Below are positions 10,950-21,402 of a DNA stretch of 64,000 nt, piece after piece. The notes beneath the pieces were generated by a model, which did not search any database, had not been told where the DNA came from, and worked only from the letters and a program-made list of their open reading frames with translations. The first letter of the stretch is position 1. Each line of letters opens with the position of its first letter. The stretch is from Phytophthora hibernalis (Eukaryota > Oomycota > Peronosporomycetes > Peronosporales > Peronosporaceae). The stretch spans positions 1 through 64,000 of the forward strand of contig JAAKBF010000087.1 of the NCBI GenBank assembly GCA_012656075.1, given 5' to 3'. A program made the translations under genes and the position numbers.

Positions 10950-12223
10950 AACGTAGGAATGTCGTCGGTTTCTAGAAGCTCGTGCCTCTACTGAGGATAA
11001 CCAGGTAATTTCTCACTTCCTCGAAGCCCTGCGACGTCGTTGCACGCCTGTCGAAAAACGAGCGCAGGCTCAACACTTCCCATTGCATGAGAAACCAACT
11101 GTAACAAAGCAGTCACGAGACCTTGGGATACGATTGTAGACCTAGGTGAGTAGATACGATTTGGCACCATAGTCACCGGAACTCACGGTGAGGCGTAGTT
11201 CATCCATAGCAAAAACAATCTCCGACCTCCGACTGCCTCCGACGTACACATAGCCCGTCCAATGTCCCATACAAAAATACGTATAAAATGTGTATGCTCT
11301 AAATCAGGATGTGTATGCCCAGCAGGCGATACTAAAAGGCGTTTGTAGGCGGAATAGGAAGTCCTGAAACGGCAGGGTCAAGAAAACGGTGTGTTTCGTT
11401 TATGTCTGATTTTCTATGCAGATTCGTTACGGAAACTTGCTCTCTGGCCACGGCAGACTGGCAACTGAGACTTTTAACGAGGTCACGAATCGCCGAATTC
11501 GCGATGCGAAAATCCCATATCCACTCCCTGTTTGTCACTTTGGTTTTCGCCTCCAAGTCCTGAAGTCACCAAGTGAAGCATGCCTCCCATCGACGCCATC
11601 GGAACGTACAAGGAAGTCAAGAATATTTGCATTACGTTCGCCAAAGCCTCCAAGCTTCGTATAATGAACGTGTCGATTCGAATGCTACGCAATTCTCTGA
11701 TGCAGACGGTCGGTTCAAAAGAGCGTGCTCCTGAAGCCCTACGCGTGATTTTCATGAGGTTACGAGACAAAGGCAAGAACAAGAACGACATCAAGAAACG
11801 CGGCCTAGTTGAAATTGATGACATTAGCGAATGGCTCACCGGACCAACAGAGGGAGGACAAGCTCAGATCAACGGTGTCTACGGAGTGAGGCGCCTTCTT
11901 CAGCGTGTGGTCATCGGCAGGAAGGCGTTCTATTTGGTGGACTGGCAGCCAACTTTGGAACCTCGCGAGAACGTCTCCAAGGAGCTCATTGCGGTCTTCA
12001 ATCGTGAACGTCGCGCTTTGGTACGTAAAACCTATATCGAGGACGAAGCTGTTGAAGACAATAGCTTCAACATCTCAGCTGACGCTTAAGTTGATAATGA
12101 AAACAAGATCGTTGGCGAATTCAACCTTTATTGCATACGCTAGCATCTGATCACTCGTACAGCATACTTAACGGCAAGAGTAAACACTGCACTACAGTAA
12201 GCTTAGCTGAACTCCCAGTGCCT
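10950..12223 (+). repeat. Left inverted arm
   Basis: Left copy of the long inverted repeat. A one-base difference from the right arm (AAAA against AAA near 11717) changes the upstream reading frame of the chromodomain ORF. Confidence 0.85.
11580..12089 (+). CDS. Chromodomain-like ORF, left arm
   Basis: A 169-codon frame. The C-terminal part reads VYGVRRLLQRVVIGRKAFYL, then VDWQPTLEPRENVSKELIAVF. This follows the chromodomain pattern (aromatic-V-E-x-I-L-x..., YLVKW, TWEPEENL) with aromatic positions Y, Y/F and W kept. Chromodomains bind methylated histone tails and occur at the C-terminus of some retroelement integrases and transposases. The N-terminal part (RAPEALRVIFMRLRDKGKNK) is not recognised. 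The last residues, EDEAVEDNSFNISADA, are acidic. A role in chromatin targeting of the element is inference. Confidence 0.55.
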   Translation: MPPIDAIGTYKEVKNICITFAKASKLRIMNVSIRMLRNSLMQTVGSKERAPEALRVIFMRLRDKGKNKNDIKKRGLVEIDDISEWLTGPTEGGQAQINGVYGVRRLLQRVVIGRKAFYLVDWQPTLEPRENVSKELIAVFNRERRALVRKTYIEDEAVEDNSFNISADA

Positions 12224-13066
12224 CCTCCGCAACAACGAAGATTTCATCGCAAAAATACCCACAGCTGGTTCGAACCAGCTCCTCCAGCCTATTGGCTGGG
12301 CTCAAGCATCAGAGCTTCGTGGGTGTGGACTACCAAAATGAGAAGTGGCGAGCAGGAAGAGTCTGCGCGTCCACTCAATTGTAAAACCTCAGTGTTGGAT
12401 AAAAACCTCCCTTGTAGACACGTGACTTTACCTGTACCGTACCGTGGTACTGGGGTAGTACCGGTATTGCTGCGATTGTGCGGTTTCCACTCTAATAGTG
12501 GACCCCGATTTTGATTTGCGCGCTCATTTCTCAATTTGCCGTGCGATGAGCACAGCGCTGAGACGTGTATCTTCTATCTTTTCCTTTTTCTCGATAATCA
12601 GGGCGTTTCAGGCCCTGATACTATCACCATCGAATTGCTTCTCTATTTTGATCATTTACTTTTTTATCCGATCGGACATCCGATCAGATGGGTAATTGTT
12701 GTGCTGTTGTATACTAGTTACTGTATGCTTGGGTCTTACTCGACAATATTGATCAAAAATATGAGTGTCGGCCGCTGTCGGCCGATGTCAGCAGTTTTAC
12801 GGTATCGGATTGGACTATTTCAGTAAAACAATGCATTGCATTATCGGCAGCAAAAGGGTTAAGTGAACCCCCAAATCAAGAAAAATTAACACTTATAAAT
12901 GTCAAGCGGGAGAAAAGTACCGACATTTCCTTGTCATAAGGGTAAAGCAGTTTCTACCAATCAGAAGACGCTATATGTAGCAGCGTTGTTTGTTTTGTCA
13001 TAAGGGCCCATGGTACCGTACAATGCATTTTAAAGTACGACGTCTTATGATTGGCTCAGTTTCATT
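12224..13066. other. Spacer between inverted arms
   Basis: 843 bp of unique sequence with no convincing ORF. It contains an 18-bp perfect palindrome at 12263-12280 (AGCTGGTTCGAACCAGCT), a hairpin near 12600 (TCAGGGC / GGCCCTGA arms), and the phrase TTGTCATAAGGG twice (about 12930 and 12997). Confidence 0.6.
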
Positions 13067-14340
13067 AGGCACTGGGAGTTCAGCTAAGCTTACTGTAGTG
13101 CAGTGTTTACTCTTGCCGTTAAGTATGCTGTACGAGTGATCAGATGCTAGCGTATGCAATAAAGGTTGAATTCGCCAACGATCTTGTTTTCATTATCAAC
13201 TTAAGCGTCAGCTGAGATGTTGAAGCTATTGTCTTCAACAGCTTCGTCCTCGATATAGGTTTTACGTACCAAAGCGCGACGTTCACGATTGAAGACCGCA
13301 ATGAGCTCCTTGGAGACGTTCTCGCGAGGTTCCAAAGTTGGCTGCCAGTCCACCAAATAGAACGCCTTCCTGCCGATGACCACACGCTGAAGAAGGCGCC
13401 TCACTCCGTAGACACCGTTGATCTGAGCTTGTCCTCCCTCTGTTGGTCCGGTGAGCCATTCGCTAATGTCATCAATTTCAACTAGGCCGCGTTTCTTGAT
13501 GTCGTTCTTGTTCTTGCCTTTGTCTCGTAACCTCATGAAAATCACGCGTAGGGCTTCAGGAGCACGCTCTTTGAACCGACCGTCTGCATCAGAGAATTGC
13601 GTAGCATTCGAATCGATACGTTCATTATACGAAGCTTGGAGGCTTTGGCGAACGTAATGCAAATATTCTTGACTTCCTTGTACGTTCCGATGGCGTCGAT
13701 GGGAGGCATGCTTCACTTGGTGACTTCAGGACTTGGAGGCGAAAACCAAAGTGACAAACAGGGAGTGGATATGGGATTTTCGCATCGCGAATTCGGCGAT
13801 TCGTGACCTCGTTAAAAGTCTCAGTTGCCAGTCTGCCGTGGCCAGAGAGCAAGTTTCCGTAACGAATCTGCATAGAAAATCAGACATAAACGAAACACAC
13901 CGTTTTCTTGACCCTGCCGTTTCAGGACTTCCTATTCCGCCTACAAACGCCTTTTTAGTATCGCCTGCTGGGCATACACATCCTGATTTAGAGCATACAC
14001 ATTTTATACGTATTTTTGTATGGGACATTGGACGGGCTATGTGTACGTCGGAGGCAGTCGGAGGTCGGAGATTGTTTTTGCTATGGATGAACTACGCCTC
14101 ACCGTGAGTTCCGGTGACTATGGTGCCAAATCGTATCTACTCACCTAGGTCTACAATCGTATCCCAAGGTCTCGTGACTGCTTTGTTACAGTTGGTTTCT
14201 CATGCAATGGGAAGTGTTGAGCCTGCGCTCGTTTTTCGACAGGCGTGCAACGACGTCGCAGGGCTTCGAGGAAGTGAGAAATTACCTGATTATCCTGAGT
14301 ACAGGCACGAGCTTCTAGAAACCGACGACATTCCTACGTT
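13067..14340 (-). repeat. Right inverted arm
   Basis: Inverse copy of 10950-12223. The similarity stops at AACGTAGG (14340), just before a smaller inverted-repeat element. Confidence 0.85.
13201..13716 (-). CDS. Chromodomain-like ORF, right arm
   Basis: The same C-terminal chromodomain-like protein as in the left arm, identical from KERAPEALRV to the stop. The N-terminal codons differ only because a one-base indel puts them in another frame, so at least one arm has a shifted start. The two ORFs face each other across the spacer. Confidence 0.55.
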   Translation of the reverse strand: MKHASHRRHRNVQGSQEYLHYVRQSLQASYNERIDSNATQFSDADGRFKERAPEALRVIFMRLRDKGKNKNDIKKRGLVEIDDISEWLTGPTEGGQAQINGVYGVRRLLQRVVIGRKAFYLVDWQPTLEPRENVSKELIAVFNRERRALVRKTYIEDEAVEDNSFNISADA

Positions 14341-14373
14341 TGTGAAAGAAGGTGCACAAGCTCGATAAAATGT

Positions 14374-14660
14374 GCAGTTGAAGGAATTTTCTTGTCACAA
14401 CACTGGGATGATTCCAATTGTATCGGTAGAATTACGCGGCTGCTACTCCAAGTTGAAACCTTCCAAGGCTTACGTCTACGAATCTGAAATATGGCTACAA
14501 GCTGACAATCGCGAAACTCCAGTGCATGTTGGCCACCGGCGGGTAGTGTCTTACATCCCATACGGCGCTCGCCACTGCTTCAAGATTTGGGTACTATTTC
14601 TACCGATACATTTGGAATCATTCAAGTGTGGCGACAAGAAAAATCCTTCAACCGCATGCT
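14374..14660. mobile_element. Small inverted-repeat (MITE-like) element
   Basis: About 70 bp at 14374-14445 (TTGAAGGAATTTTCTTGTCA ... GATTCCAATTGTATCGGTAGA) recur inverted at 14590-14660 with roughly 15-20% differences. The whole element is about 290 bp and has no coding potential. It directly abuts the right arm of the long inverted-repeat element. No clear target-site duplication was seen. Confidence 0.55.
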
Positions 14661-14789
14661 AGAGTGTCCGTTTGCGGAGGTGCTCGTTCAATATCCTGGA
14701 GATGTCGTGTATCTGGATAATTTGGCTCAGCATGCTGTATAAACGTCATATCATTGTTGAGACGCACAACCTGCTCATTTTACTCGTTT

Positions 14790-14936
14790 GTGGGATTTTC
14801 GCATCGCGAATTCGGCGATTCGTGACCTCGTTAAAAGTCTCAGTTGCCAGTCTGCCGTGACCAGAGAGCAAGTTTCCGTAACGAATCTGCATAGAAAATC
14901 AGACATAAACGAAAAACACCGTTTTCTTGACCCACA
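14790..14936 (+). repeat. Partial third copy of the inverted-arm sequence
   Basis: Bases from GGGATTTTCGCATCGCGAAT to CGTTTTCTTGACCC match 13770-13916 almost exactly (few substitutions). Only about 150 bp of the arm is present. Confidence 0.85.
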
Positions 14937-15049
14937 TAATGTTTCAGGGCGTCCTGGCCTTTCGCTTTTTCGGACGGAGATCTCGCCACGTGTCCACTCC
15001 TTGCAATTGAGCTAGCCTTGGGCTCGCAGGCATCGCTGACGCTGTCGCT

Positions 15050-15151
15050 GTTGAGCCAGCTACCTGAACAGCAGTCGACTTCTCCGCCGTCCTGGCGCCG
15101 TTGAGCCAGCTACCTGAACAGCAGTCGACTTCTCCGGCCGTCCTGACGCCG
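15050..15151. repeat. 2 x 50-bp tandem repeat
   Basis: The unit beginning GTTGAGCCAGCTACCTGAAC is repeated with period 50. The copies differ by an extra G and a G/A change. It lies just upstream of the first Crypton relic. Confidence 0.85.
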
Positions 15152-15173
15152 ACAACTCCGCTCATCGACTTGA

Positions 15174-15670
15174 TTGACTGCGCTGCAAGGCGTTACCGTA
15201 TGCTCTGACCAAGACAAGATCAACGAGACGGGTCTAGGGATTCACAGCTATATCAACCGCGTTCTTGATCGAATCGCCAAGCTAGTCGGCGTGTTGGAGC
15301 GATTGGCATTCATTCTGGTGAGGTGGCGCGCAGCACGCCAATGGAGCTGGTATGTATGTTGAGTGGATCTTCGACCGAGGAGCTTGGAACATGATAGCAA
15401 CAAACAAGACATTTGCCTACGTCTTCAATACGCCTTGCGAAGACCACAATGTAGCCCTGTTTTGAATAGCCATCCCGACAAAGAAGTCTTCCTCCAATCC
15501 CTGGACAGCATTGACTCCGACACACAGATGAAAATTCGCTCCGTCTCCGCGGCCCTGTTCTCAGCTTCCACTGGTTTAGTAGCTGCACAATTCAGCGTCA
15601 AAGGGCTCGTACTGACACCCTCATGGCGTATCTGTTGCGGCACTACCCATCCAATCCGAGCGGCTTGGTA
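15174..15670 (+). pseudogene. Crypton tyrosine-recombinase relic 1
   Basis: Three frames give the C-terminal half of a Crypton recombinase: GIHSYINRVLDRIAKLVG, then HSFW*GGAQHANGAGMYVEW, then IFDRGAWNMIATNKTFAYVF with the expected nucleophile Tyr, then IDSDTQMKIRSVSAALFS. The catalytic HxxR, HSFR(R)GGAQH in relatives, is destroyed: the Arg codons have become TGG and TGA. Cryptons move by tyrosine recombination through a circular form and have no terminal inverted repeats, so boundaries are unknown. The match to the second relic downstream supports the assignment. Confidence 0.72.
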
Positions 15671-16048
15671 ACCGTGTATGGTGAGCCTTCAATGACCAAT
15701 CACTGAGTTTTTAATATATGTGGCCAATCAGAAGCACGCTATAATGTAATATCGACCAATAAGTGTGCATAGGGTTAGGTAGGTCCTCTATACCAGCCAT
15801 TACGACGTATCGGGTCGGAGGGGAGCGGAAATGTGTGTATCTCCATTCAAATAGCTGGTGTTGAGCGTATCACTAGCATATTTGCATTATTTCCGACCTC
15901 TTTCATCAAGGCATGGGCTTAGACGAGCTCAAGCCTGGAGAGCCAGGGCGACAGCCATCAAGGTATTAAGGCCTTTGAGCGAAAACGTGGTGTTTGACTA
16001 CTTTAAACGATTTCAAGCTACACGGTACCGGCATAGTATGCTGGTGCT
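15671..16048. other. Stretch without a recognisable gene
   Basis: AT-rich spacer between the Crypton relic and the Harbinger element. Nothing recognised. Confidence 0.5.
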
Positions 16049-16462
16049 GGGGTGTTCAAGCCACCCACTTCCGCCATACAGTATTCCGGAAAGCAGACAT
16101 AAAAAGAGCATAAATCCTTGTCCCGGGGGTTCTCCGGCATGCGAAACCTCTCAAAACAAATTCACTCGTGAGAGAAACACCAAAAGCAAACACGCGGCAA
16201 TACCATCAGGTGCATGCGCTCGTTGCCTCTTGCGATTACTCAGCCAATATTGATCTTTATCTAATGCGCTGTGGTGCTTGCGAAGGGTCTTTGTCTGCAC
16301 TAGCTACTCCCTTCATTCCAGATTCCAGTCTCGGCTTTCTCGATCCAGCAGCGGCTCCAGCGCACGAGGCGGAACGCTGCCATTTTTTTATTAGGTGCGG
16401 TACAGTATTTGTGGATTTTCAGTTATTATGAATCTATATATAACGCAGTTTGTTGCTCATGA

Positions 16463-17802
16463 ATGACTTCTAGATCTAAGAATTGGTACTTCGGTACCCT
16501 GAGCAAAATGCGAAGGCAGAACGTTCTCGTGATTTTGCTCTCTGAGCGTTTGCTCCGATCTTCTAGTCCCCCAGTCATGCTGCAGACTCTGCAGCAGAGT
16601 GCTACAATGCAATCGGCGGCGATTCTGGTTTTGATAACCAGTGTGAACGTGGACACGTTGATCGTGAGGACGCGGTCTCGTGTTCACTGTAGTCTGCAGT
16701 GGCGAAGTTTCGTCTTCTCGTCGTTTGTAAGTCCATCTCCGTTTCGCAGTCACTTCCGAATGCCTCGTCCAGCTTTCGTGAAGCTTCTCGGCATCCTGGA
16801 GCCCTATATTACGAAACAAGACACTGCGTTTGGCAAGACAATTCCAGCAGCCGTTCGACTAGCCATTTTTCTCGTCTTTTGTGGACATGGGTGCTCGCTG
16901 CGCCTACTGAGTGTCCTGTTTGGCATCGGGAGATCGACGGGGTCTGCGATTGTTTGTGAGGTGTCATGTGATATCGTGAAGCATATGGGCTCTTACGTGG
17001 AATTCTCTTCAACTCGAGAGCAGATGCTGAAGTACTGCATGGAATTCGAGGAGGGATACGGGATCCCAGGTTGTATGGGAGCACTGGATGGCTGTCATGT
17101 TCCTATTGTGCAACCAAGTATCCCCAACAGCAAGAAGTACTTCAACAGGAAGAGCTTCTACTGTTCAACGTCAGCGCCATCGTTGATCGAGGACGGCGCT
17201 TTCTTGATGTTGATGTGAAGTGGCCAGGCTCGGTGGGAAACAGCAGAGTGTTCCACAACAGCGCTATTGGGCGTGTTCACGGTGAGCTGTTTGCAAGGCT
17301 GGGAGGAACGGAAGGAGCGGGACAACTGCTTACTGGTTTGAACGAGCACTACAAGATACCGTTTTACCTACTCGCAGATTCAGCCTACGCAAACTCAACA
17401 CACGTTGTCACTACATTCGAGATATCAGAGGCAGAGAGTGATGTGGCAGTGGGTCGCCTTAATAAGGCTCTAGCTGGTATGCGGTACCCGATCGAGTGTG
17501 CGTTTGGGATTCTTAAAGCGAGGTGGCGCTTGGTGGGGAAGCCGATTGAAATAGCGCGGACAAATATTGAGGAGGTGCCAGCTATCATTAGTTCGGTGTG
17601 CATTCTGCACAACTTCGTTATTGATGAGGGTGATGGAGTGTGGGATGAACATGCCGAGGCACGACAACGAGCTTTCTACTTCGCGAACTTCGTGAAGCAA
17701 CCAAATGACAGCAGCGACCACAATACCATTTGTGCAGAGAACAAAACAAGAGATGCGCTTTTAAAGTTGATGCAATTCAGAGAATCCGTTAGAGCAGGCT
17801 AG
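16463..17802 (+). pseudogene. PIF/Harbinger DDE transposase
   Basis: RMPRPAFVKLLGILEPYI and FCGHGCSLRLLSVLFGIGRS form the N-terminal helical region. GCMGALDGCHVPI holds the first catalytic Asp, FYLLADSAYAN the second, and YPIECAFGILKARWRLV the Glu. The triad is therefore kept. The frame shifts once near 17160, between NRKSFY and FNVSAIVDRGRRF. A single base error or mutation would account for it, so the gene may be recently active. C-terminal HNFVIDEGDGVWDE is typical. It works with the Myb-like partner encoded just downstream on the other strand. Confidence 0.85.
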
Positions 17803-17812
17803 TGCATTAACT

Positions 17813-18625
17813 CTAATCAGAGCTTCCGAACAGTTCGCGCAAAAGCGCACGCGTCTTTTCGCTTTCATCTTGCTGATGCTTGAGAAATTCTTCCATATCC
17901 GCGCGCGCCATCATTCGCATGCTCTTTACAGCCTTATCCAAGACCTCTTCCATGGCATCAGTAGCTTCTCGGTATCGTTTTTTACCTTTAGATGAGGGAT
18001 CAGGTGTATCGACTGACGCTTCGAGTAGGCTGGCTCCAAGTGAGACGCCCTCTTGAAGTGGGTGCACGCTCGGGTCGTCATCAAAACGTCTTGTAGGGCT
18101 TTGTAGCAGTCCTCAGTCACCGCCACGCACTTCCACTTCTTTAGAGCCTGCGAGCGCTCCTCCGGCTCCATCTCAAACCAAGCTGGTTTACCGGTGCTCC
18201 CAACCAGTCTGCCACTGTTATGGTCCGAAATCAGGTTGAACGACTGTTTCAGCGACGCCATCTTGTCGTTGACCGGACGAATCGAGCGCGGGCGGTATCC
18301 AGGATCTTACACGCATAAGCCCCCTCTGGATCGCTACCGATAGATGTTCTCTCTAAAAACACTTCGTTAGCTCCGCCGGCTCTCCAGAATGCTTGGCCTG
18401 AAGCGTTGAAAGGGAGTCAATGTACTCTTCATACACTACTGCAGTAAACTGATCAGTTGTGTGTCCGACTGGTAGCGTCGTGGTAGACGCACATTTCCAT
18501 GCCGATATCAGGACTAGCACTTCGTCTGCTGTCCACGCCTTGCCTCGAGTGCTCTTAGCACCAGACGCCCGCATTCCCGCCCGTCTGAATTCCGAAAAGC
18601 GCACGATAATAAAAGTTGAAACCAC
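17813..18625 (-). pseudogene. Harbinger Myb/SANT-like partner gene
   Basis: The reading begins with RGKAWTADEVLVLISAWKCA, a trihelix/SANT-type DNA-binding start. It continues in another frame with KPAWFEMEPEERSQALKKWK and ends with an acidic/basic helical tail, ARADMEEFLKHQQDESEKTR. At least two frame changes (about 18300 and 18060) divide it. Harbinger elements encode such a protein to import and guide the transposase to the element ends. The 3' ends of this gene and the transposase lie about 10 bp apart. Confidence 0.7.
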
Positions 18626-18820
18626 TGAGGTGGAATTCTATACAAAAATCAAGTCTATGCCGAATATCATTTTAGCTTGAACATGTACCCGGTATACCAG
18701 ACAATTTTTTCCGGAATAGGTTATACCGGTGCCGTCTGGCTTGACCCCCCATTGAGCAGGATGGCACAGGTTAGTGTTTTATGTCTGTATTGGATATGTT
18801 TGGTATATATCTAACATTTA

Positions 18821-19937
18821 ATGAGGGAAAGAAGGACAAGACACTTGCCCGGAACACCTCTATGCAGTACTACAGATAGAGTAAGATGTGGCTGTTCGAG
18901 CTCTTCTGCGCAACGACACATTGTCCAAGAAAATTGGATTAGCATGGGGAAGAAGCTTGACAGCTTCTGTACGAAAAGAGACGGAAAGGTAGTCAGCAAA
19001 CCTCCACCTTGCTCAAAGAGTGATTTAGAAAGATGATGTTGTATTTGTATCAGAATGCGTCATCATATGACTACCAAGATGCGCCTTTGCTGTGTCGGCT
19101 GTGGTATCTGTTCGGACGAGCTTCCGCTTTGTCACTTGCCCGCAAGCAAAACCTCTCTGTTGACGCGGCGGCGTTTTTCTTCGTGCGGTTCATCCGTATG
19201 AAACCATCCGAAGAGCAGGGTCTCTCGCTGTTTATGGATACCGACTACGTCATCTGTCACCTGCATGCTGAGTCGTGGCGCTCATTACACAGACAGCGCC
19301 ATCCGTCGTCTTGATTGACAACTTGCCCGAAATCTCAATTTAAGCCACTGTCAACTTGTATCCATCGACGCCGTTGGTGGAGGTCTTGCATCACCCTGAC
19401 GAGTTCACCGGTCTTGAAGCTGCAGCCATGCCTGTCGCCGCTGCTTTCGTACCACCCCGACATCTACTCCCACGTCAATCGGCTGCTTCATAGTGTTGCA
19501 CGGCCTGCTGGCGTTTCCGTCGTGCTGACGTCTCACTTGTTTCACCGTGGTGGGGCTCAACACGTCAACGATTGCGATGGACTCACGCACCGCTGGATCT
19601 TTGACCGTACCGTGGTGCCTGGAAGATGTCTATAATAAACAAGGGGTTCAATTACGTCTTCAACACAAGCAGGGAGGGTCGCATGATTAGCAAGGCGCTC
19701 AGTGGCTACGACACGAAGGCCACGGTGAAGCCGAAGAACTTGCAGACAGTCAATGCTGAGACGCAGAAGAAGATCGCCGCCATACAACGCGCGCTGTTCA
19801 CGACCTGCTACAAGATGGAAGGCTCCAAGTACAATCTTAGGCAGCAAGTTGCAGATGTCCTCACCACTTACCTCATCGTGTACTACCCCTCGATGAAAAC
19901 GCTCGAGGTGAATGGGCTTGCTGTAAATCGCTTGTAG
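18821..19937 (+). pseudogene. Crypton tyrosine-recombinase relic 2
   Basis: The frame starts near 18821 and runs, across an A3 run at 19028-19030 that causes a one-base shift, into MMLYLYQNASSYDYQDAPLL and CRLWYLFGRASALSLARKQN (the Arg-I region), then FVRFIRMKPSEEQGLSLF. After frame changes near 19270 come TSHLFHRGGAQHVN (HxxR region, where the first Arg of the usual HSFRRGG is His) and WIFDR. NKGFNYVFNT has the nucleophile Tyr, followed by ETQKKIAAIQRALFTTCYKM. Order and spacing match oomycete Crypton elements. Stops and the altered active site indicate it is dead. Confidence 0.75.
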
Positions 19938-20039
19938 TCGGCAGCTACCATGGCGGGGTCGTCGGTCGCTCAACTACTGTCGTGGTCGTCGCATCTTGCT
20001 GCCTAGGGAGACACGAACGCCAAACTAAGCCATGACGAA

Positions 20040-20648
20040 GCCATCACATCGTACAAGGAACCAAACAACGAGAACAAGATCATCGACCATCAGCGTAGTG
20101 TGATTGACCAGTTAACGGAGCTTATCAAGCGCCAAGACGAACGCATGGACAACCTAGAGGCTAAAGTGAACGAAACCAGTGTACAAGAGAGGGTAAACAA
20201 GCGTCAGCAAGAATCAAGCCAAAAGCAGAACAATTCCAAGAGCAGACGATGGTCAATGTCTTACCTTCATGCGACGTGGTTTGAGTGTTACGCGCACGGA
20301 CCCCGTTGGCTGGTCGACGCGTCTAAACACCAGCGGTCAAATGCCAAGCAGCTAATCGCGCTGATGAAGCTGTTCGTCGTTGACGACTTGAAGCTGGGGC
20401 CTGGCACAGCCGACTATCGCGACCGAGCTCTGGCATTTGGGAAGCAGGCGGAGGCTGTAGTGCTTGCCTTTCTCAACGTCCACGAGATCAAGTCACGAGG
20501 ATCTACAGTAGTCCGCACGCACTTGCACGATATAAAACCGAAGGGAACCCTTAACGACAAGATGACCCGACACGTTCAGCTACGCAGCGTTGCTGTCATT
20601 CAAGACCCGGGCCGTCACGATATCCTCGAAACTGCGCCAAGGCCGTAG
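20040..20648 (+). pseudogene. Crypton C-terminal region
   Basis: A 182-codon frame follows the recombinase relic: a charged coiled-coil stretch (IKRQDERMDNLEAKVNETSV), then a basic segment (KSRRWSMSYLHATWFECYA) and a helical tail (KQLIALMKLFVVDDLKLGPG). In oomycete Cryptons a coiled-coil plus a basic DNA-binding-like region commonly follows the recombinase; assignment here is by position and this layout. It was probably part of the same protein before stops arose between 19937 and 20040. Confidence 0.5.
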
Positions 20649-20900
20649 ACACGCGTTGTTTCGGAGAGGTCAGATTGAGACTGAACGTTCCGGGGCTACG
20701 TGTCTTTAGCGAATGGCTGACATTAGTCGACGTGTATAACCGAAACTATACCTTGTCGATTATAGCCGAAACTAAAACGTGTGACGAGTATAACCGAAAA
20801 ACCTTATTGAAACAAAACATCTTGTCGTGGAAAGCCGAAATCCCCGTGAATATCACTTTCTTAAAGGACGACACGCAGAAACACGAGGCAACACACAGCA

Positions 20901-21355
20901 ATGACGGTCACAACGCAGCACACTATTGCGGAGAAAATCGAAATCGTTATAGCAACGAAGGAGCGTGGATGGACAGCCGAAGAAGCGTCGGAAGTGATGA
21001 ACATCCCGCACACTACCCTACTGGGGTATTTGGCTTCTGAAGGGGATCTGCTATCATCGGATGTCGACCCATCTTTTAAGCGTATATCACGTCCAGGAAA
21101 GTCTGCCCCGACGCTCGCATTTGAGAGTCCGGCCGTCAATCTCGTCAAGAAAAACGCCACGGGTGATAAGAAGATGCTATTTCAGTGGAGTGCGTCAAGA
21201 TTATTCCAGGGTTATCGGAAAAGGAAGCAGGAGCGCTGAACTCATGGCCTACTCGATTTATCAAGCGCAACCCGCTCGCCGAGTATGTGGAGCTTTACCC
21301 GACGAGGGCCTTAATCCGAAGTCCCCAGACGATCGCTACCACATCGAAATAGCCC
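20901..21355 (+). pseudogene. HTH protein fragment of a transposon
   Basis: TQHTIAEKIEIVIATKERGW, then SEVMNIPHTTLLGYLASEGD, is a helix-turn-helix of the psq/pogo kind. A frame change near 21190 leads into CVKIIPGLSEKEAGALNSWP, then TRFIKRNPLAEYVELYPT, followed by a stop. Immediately downstream lies the 33-bp array. This may be the N-terminal half of a gene whose C-terminal half is the C48-like segment at 23.7 kb (inference). Confidence 0.45.
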
Positions 21356-21402
21356 AAAGGTGTCGAGTATACCCAAAAAGACCCAGGCTACAGTGTCGAG
21401 TA

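Larger units (their letters stand above)
10950..14340. mobile_element. 3.4-kb element with 1.27-kb inverted arms
   Basis: Bases 10950-12223 recur in inverse orientation at 13067-14340 with only scattered differences, both arms being about 1274 bp. They enclose an 843-bp spacer. The outer edges are sharp: both arms begin AACGTAGGAATGTCGTCGG and the flanking sequences then differ. The inner edges end ...CTCCCAGTGCCT. No target-site duplication is visible. Each arm carries an inward-facing chromodomain-like ORF and an outward-facing open frame (11176-10988; 14114-14368). Candidate explanations are a foldback-type transposon, an inverted duplication of an unknown element, or an assembly join of two copies. 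The family is not recognised. Confidence 0.75.
16049..18750. mobile_element. PIF/Harbinger element
   Basis: The element carries both genes expected of this superfamily in convergent order: a DDE transposase (+) and a Myb/SANT-like protein (-). Candidate terminal inverted repeats are 16049-16095 (GGGGTGTTCAAGCCA ... TATTCCGGAAA) and the reverse complement of 18707-18750 (GGGGGGTCAAGCCA ... TATTCCGGAAA). The outer 15 and inner 10 bases agree and the middle is less alike. I could not find the expected 3-bp target duplication, so exact ends may be a few bases off. Confidence 0.65.

Noticed and set aside
12263..12280. tRNA T-loop (GGTTCGAACC)
   Set aside because: It is the core of a palindrome; no acceptor, D or anticodon stem can be formed around it.
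11580..14107. Long inverted arms as a simple palindromic sequencing chimera
   Set aside because: The 843-bp unique spacer, point differences between arms and different outer flanks argue against a plain hairpin chimera, though misassembly of two copies is not excluded.
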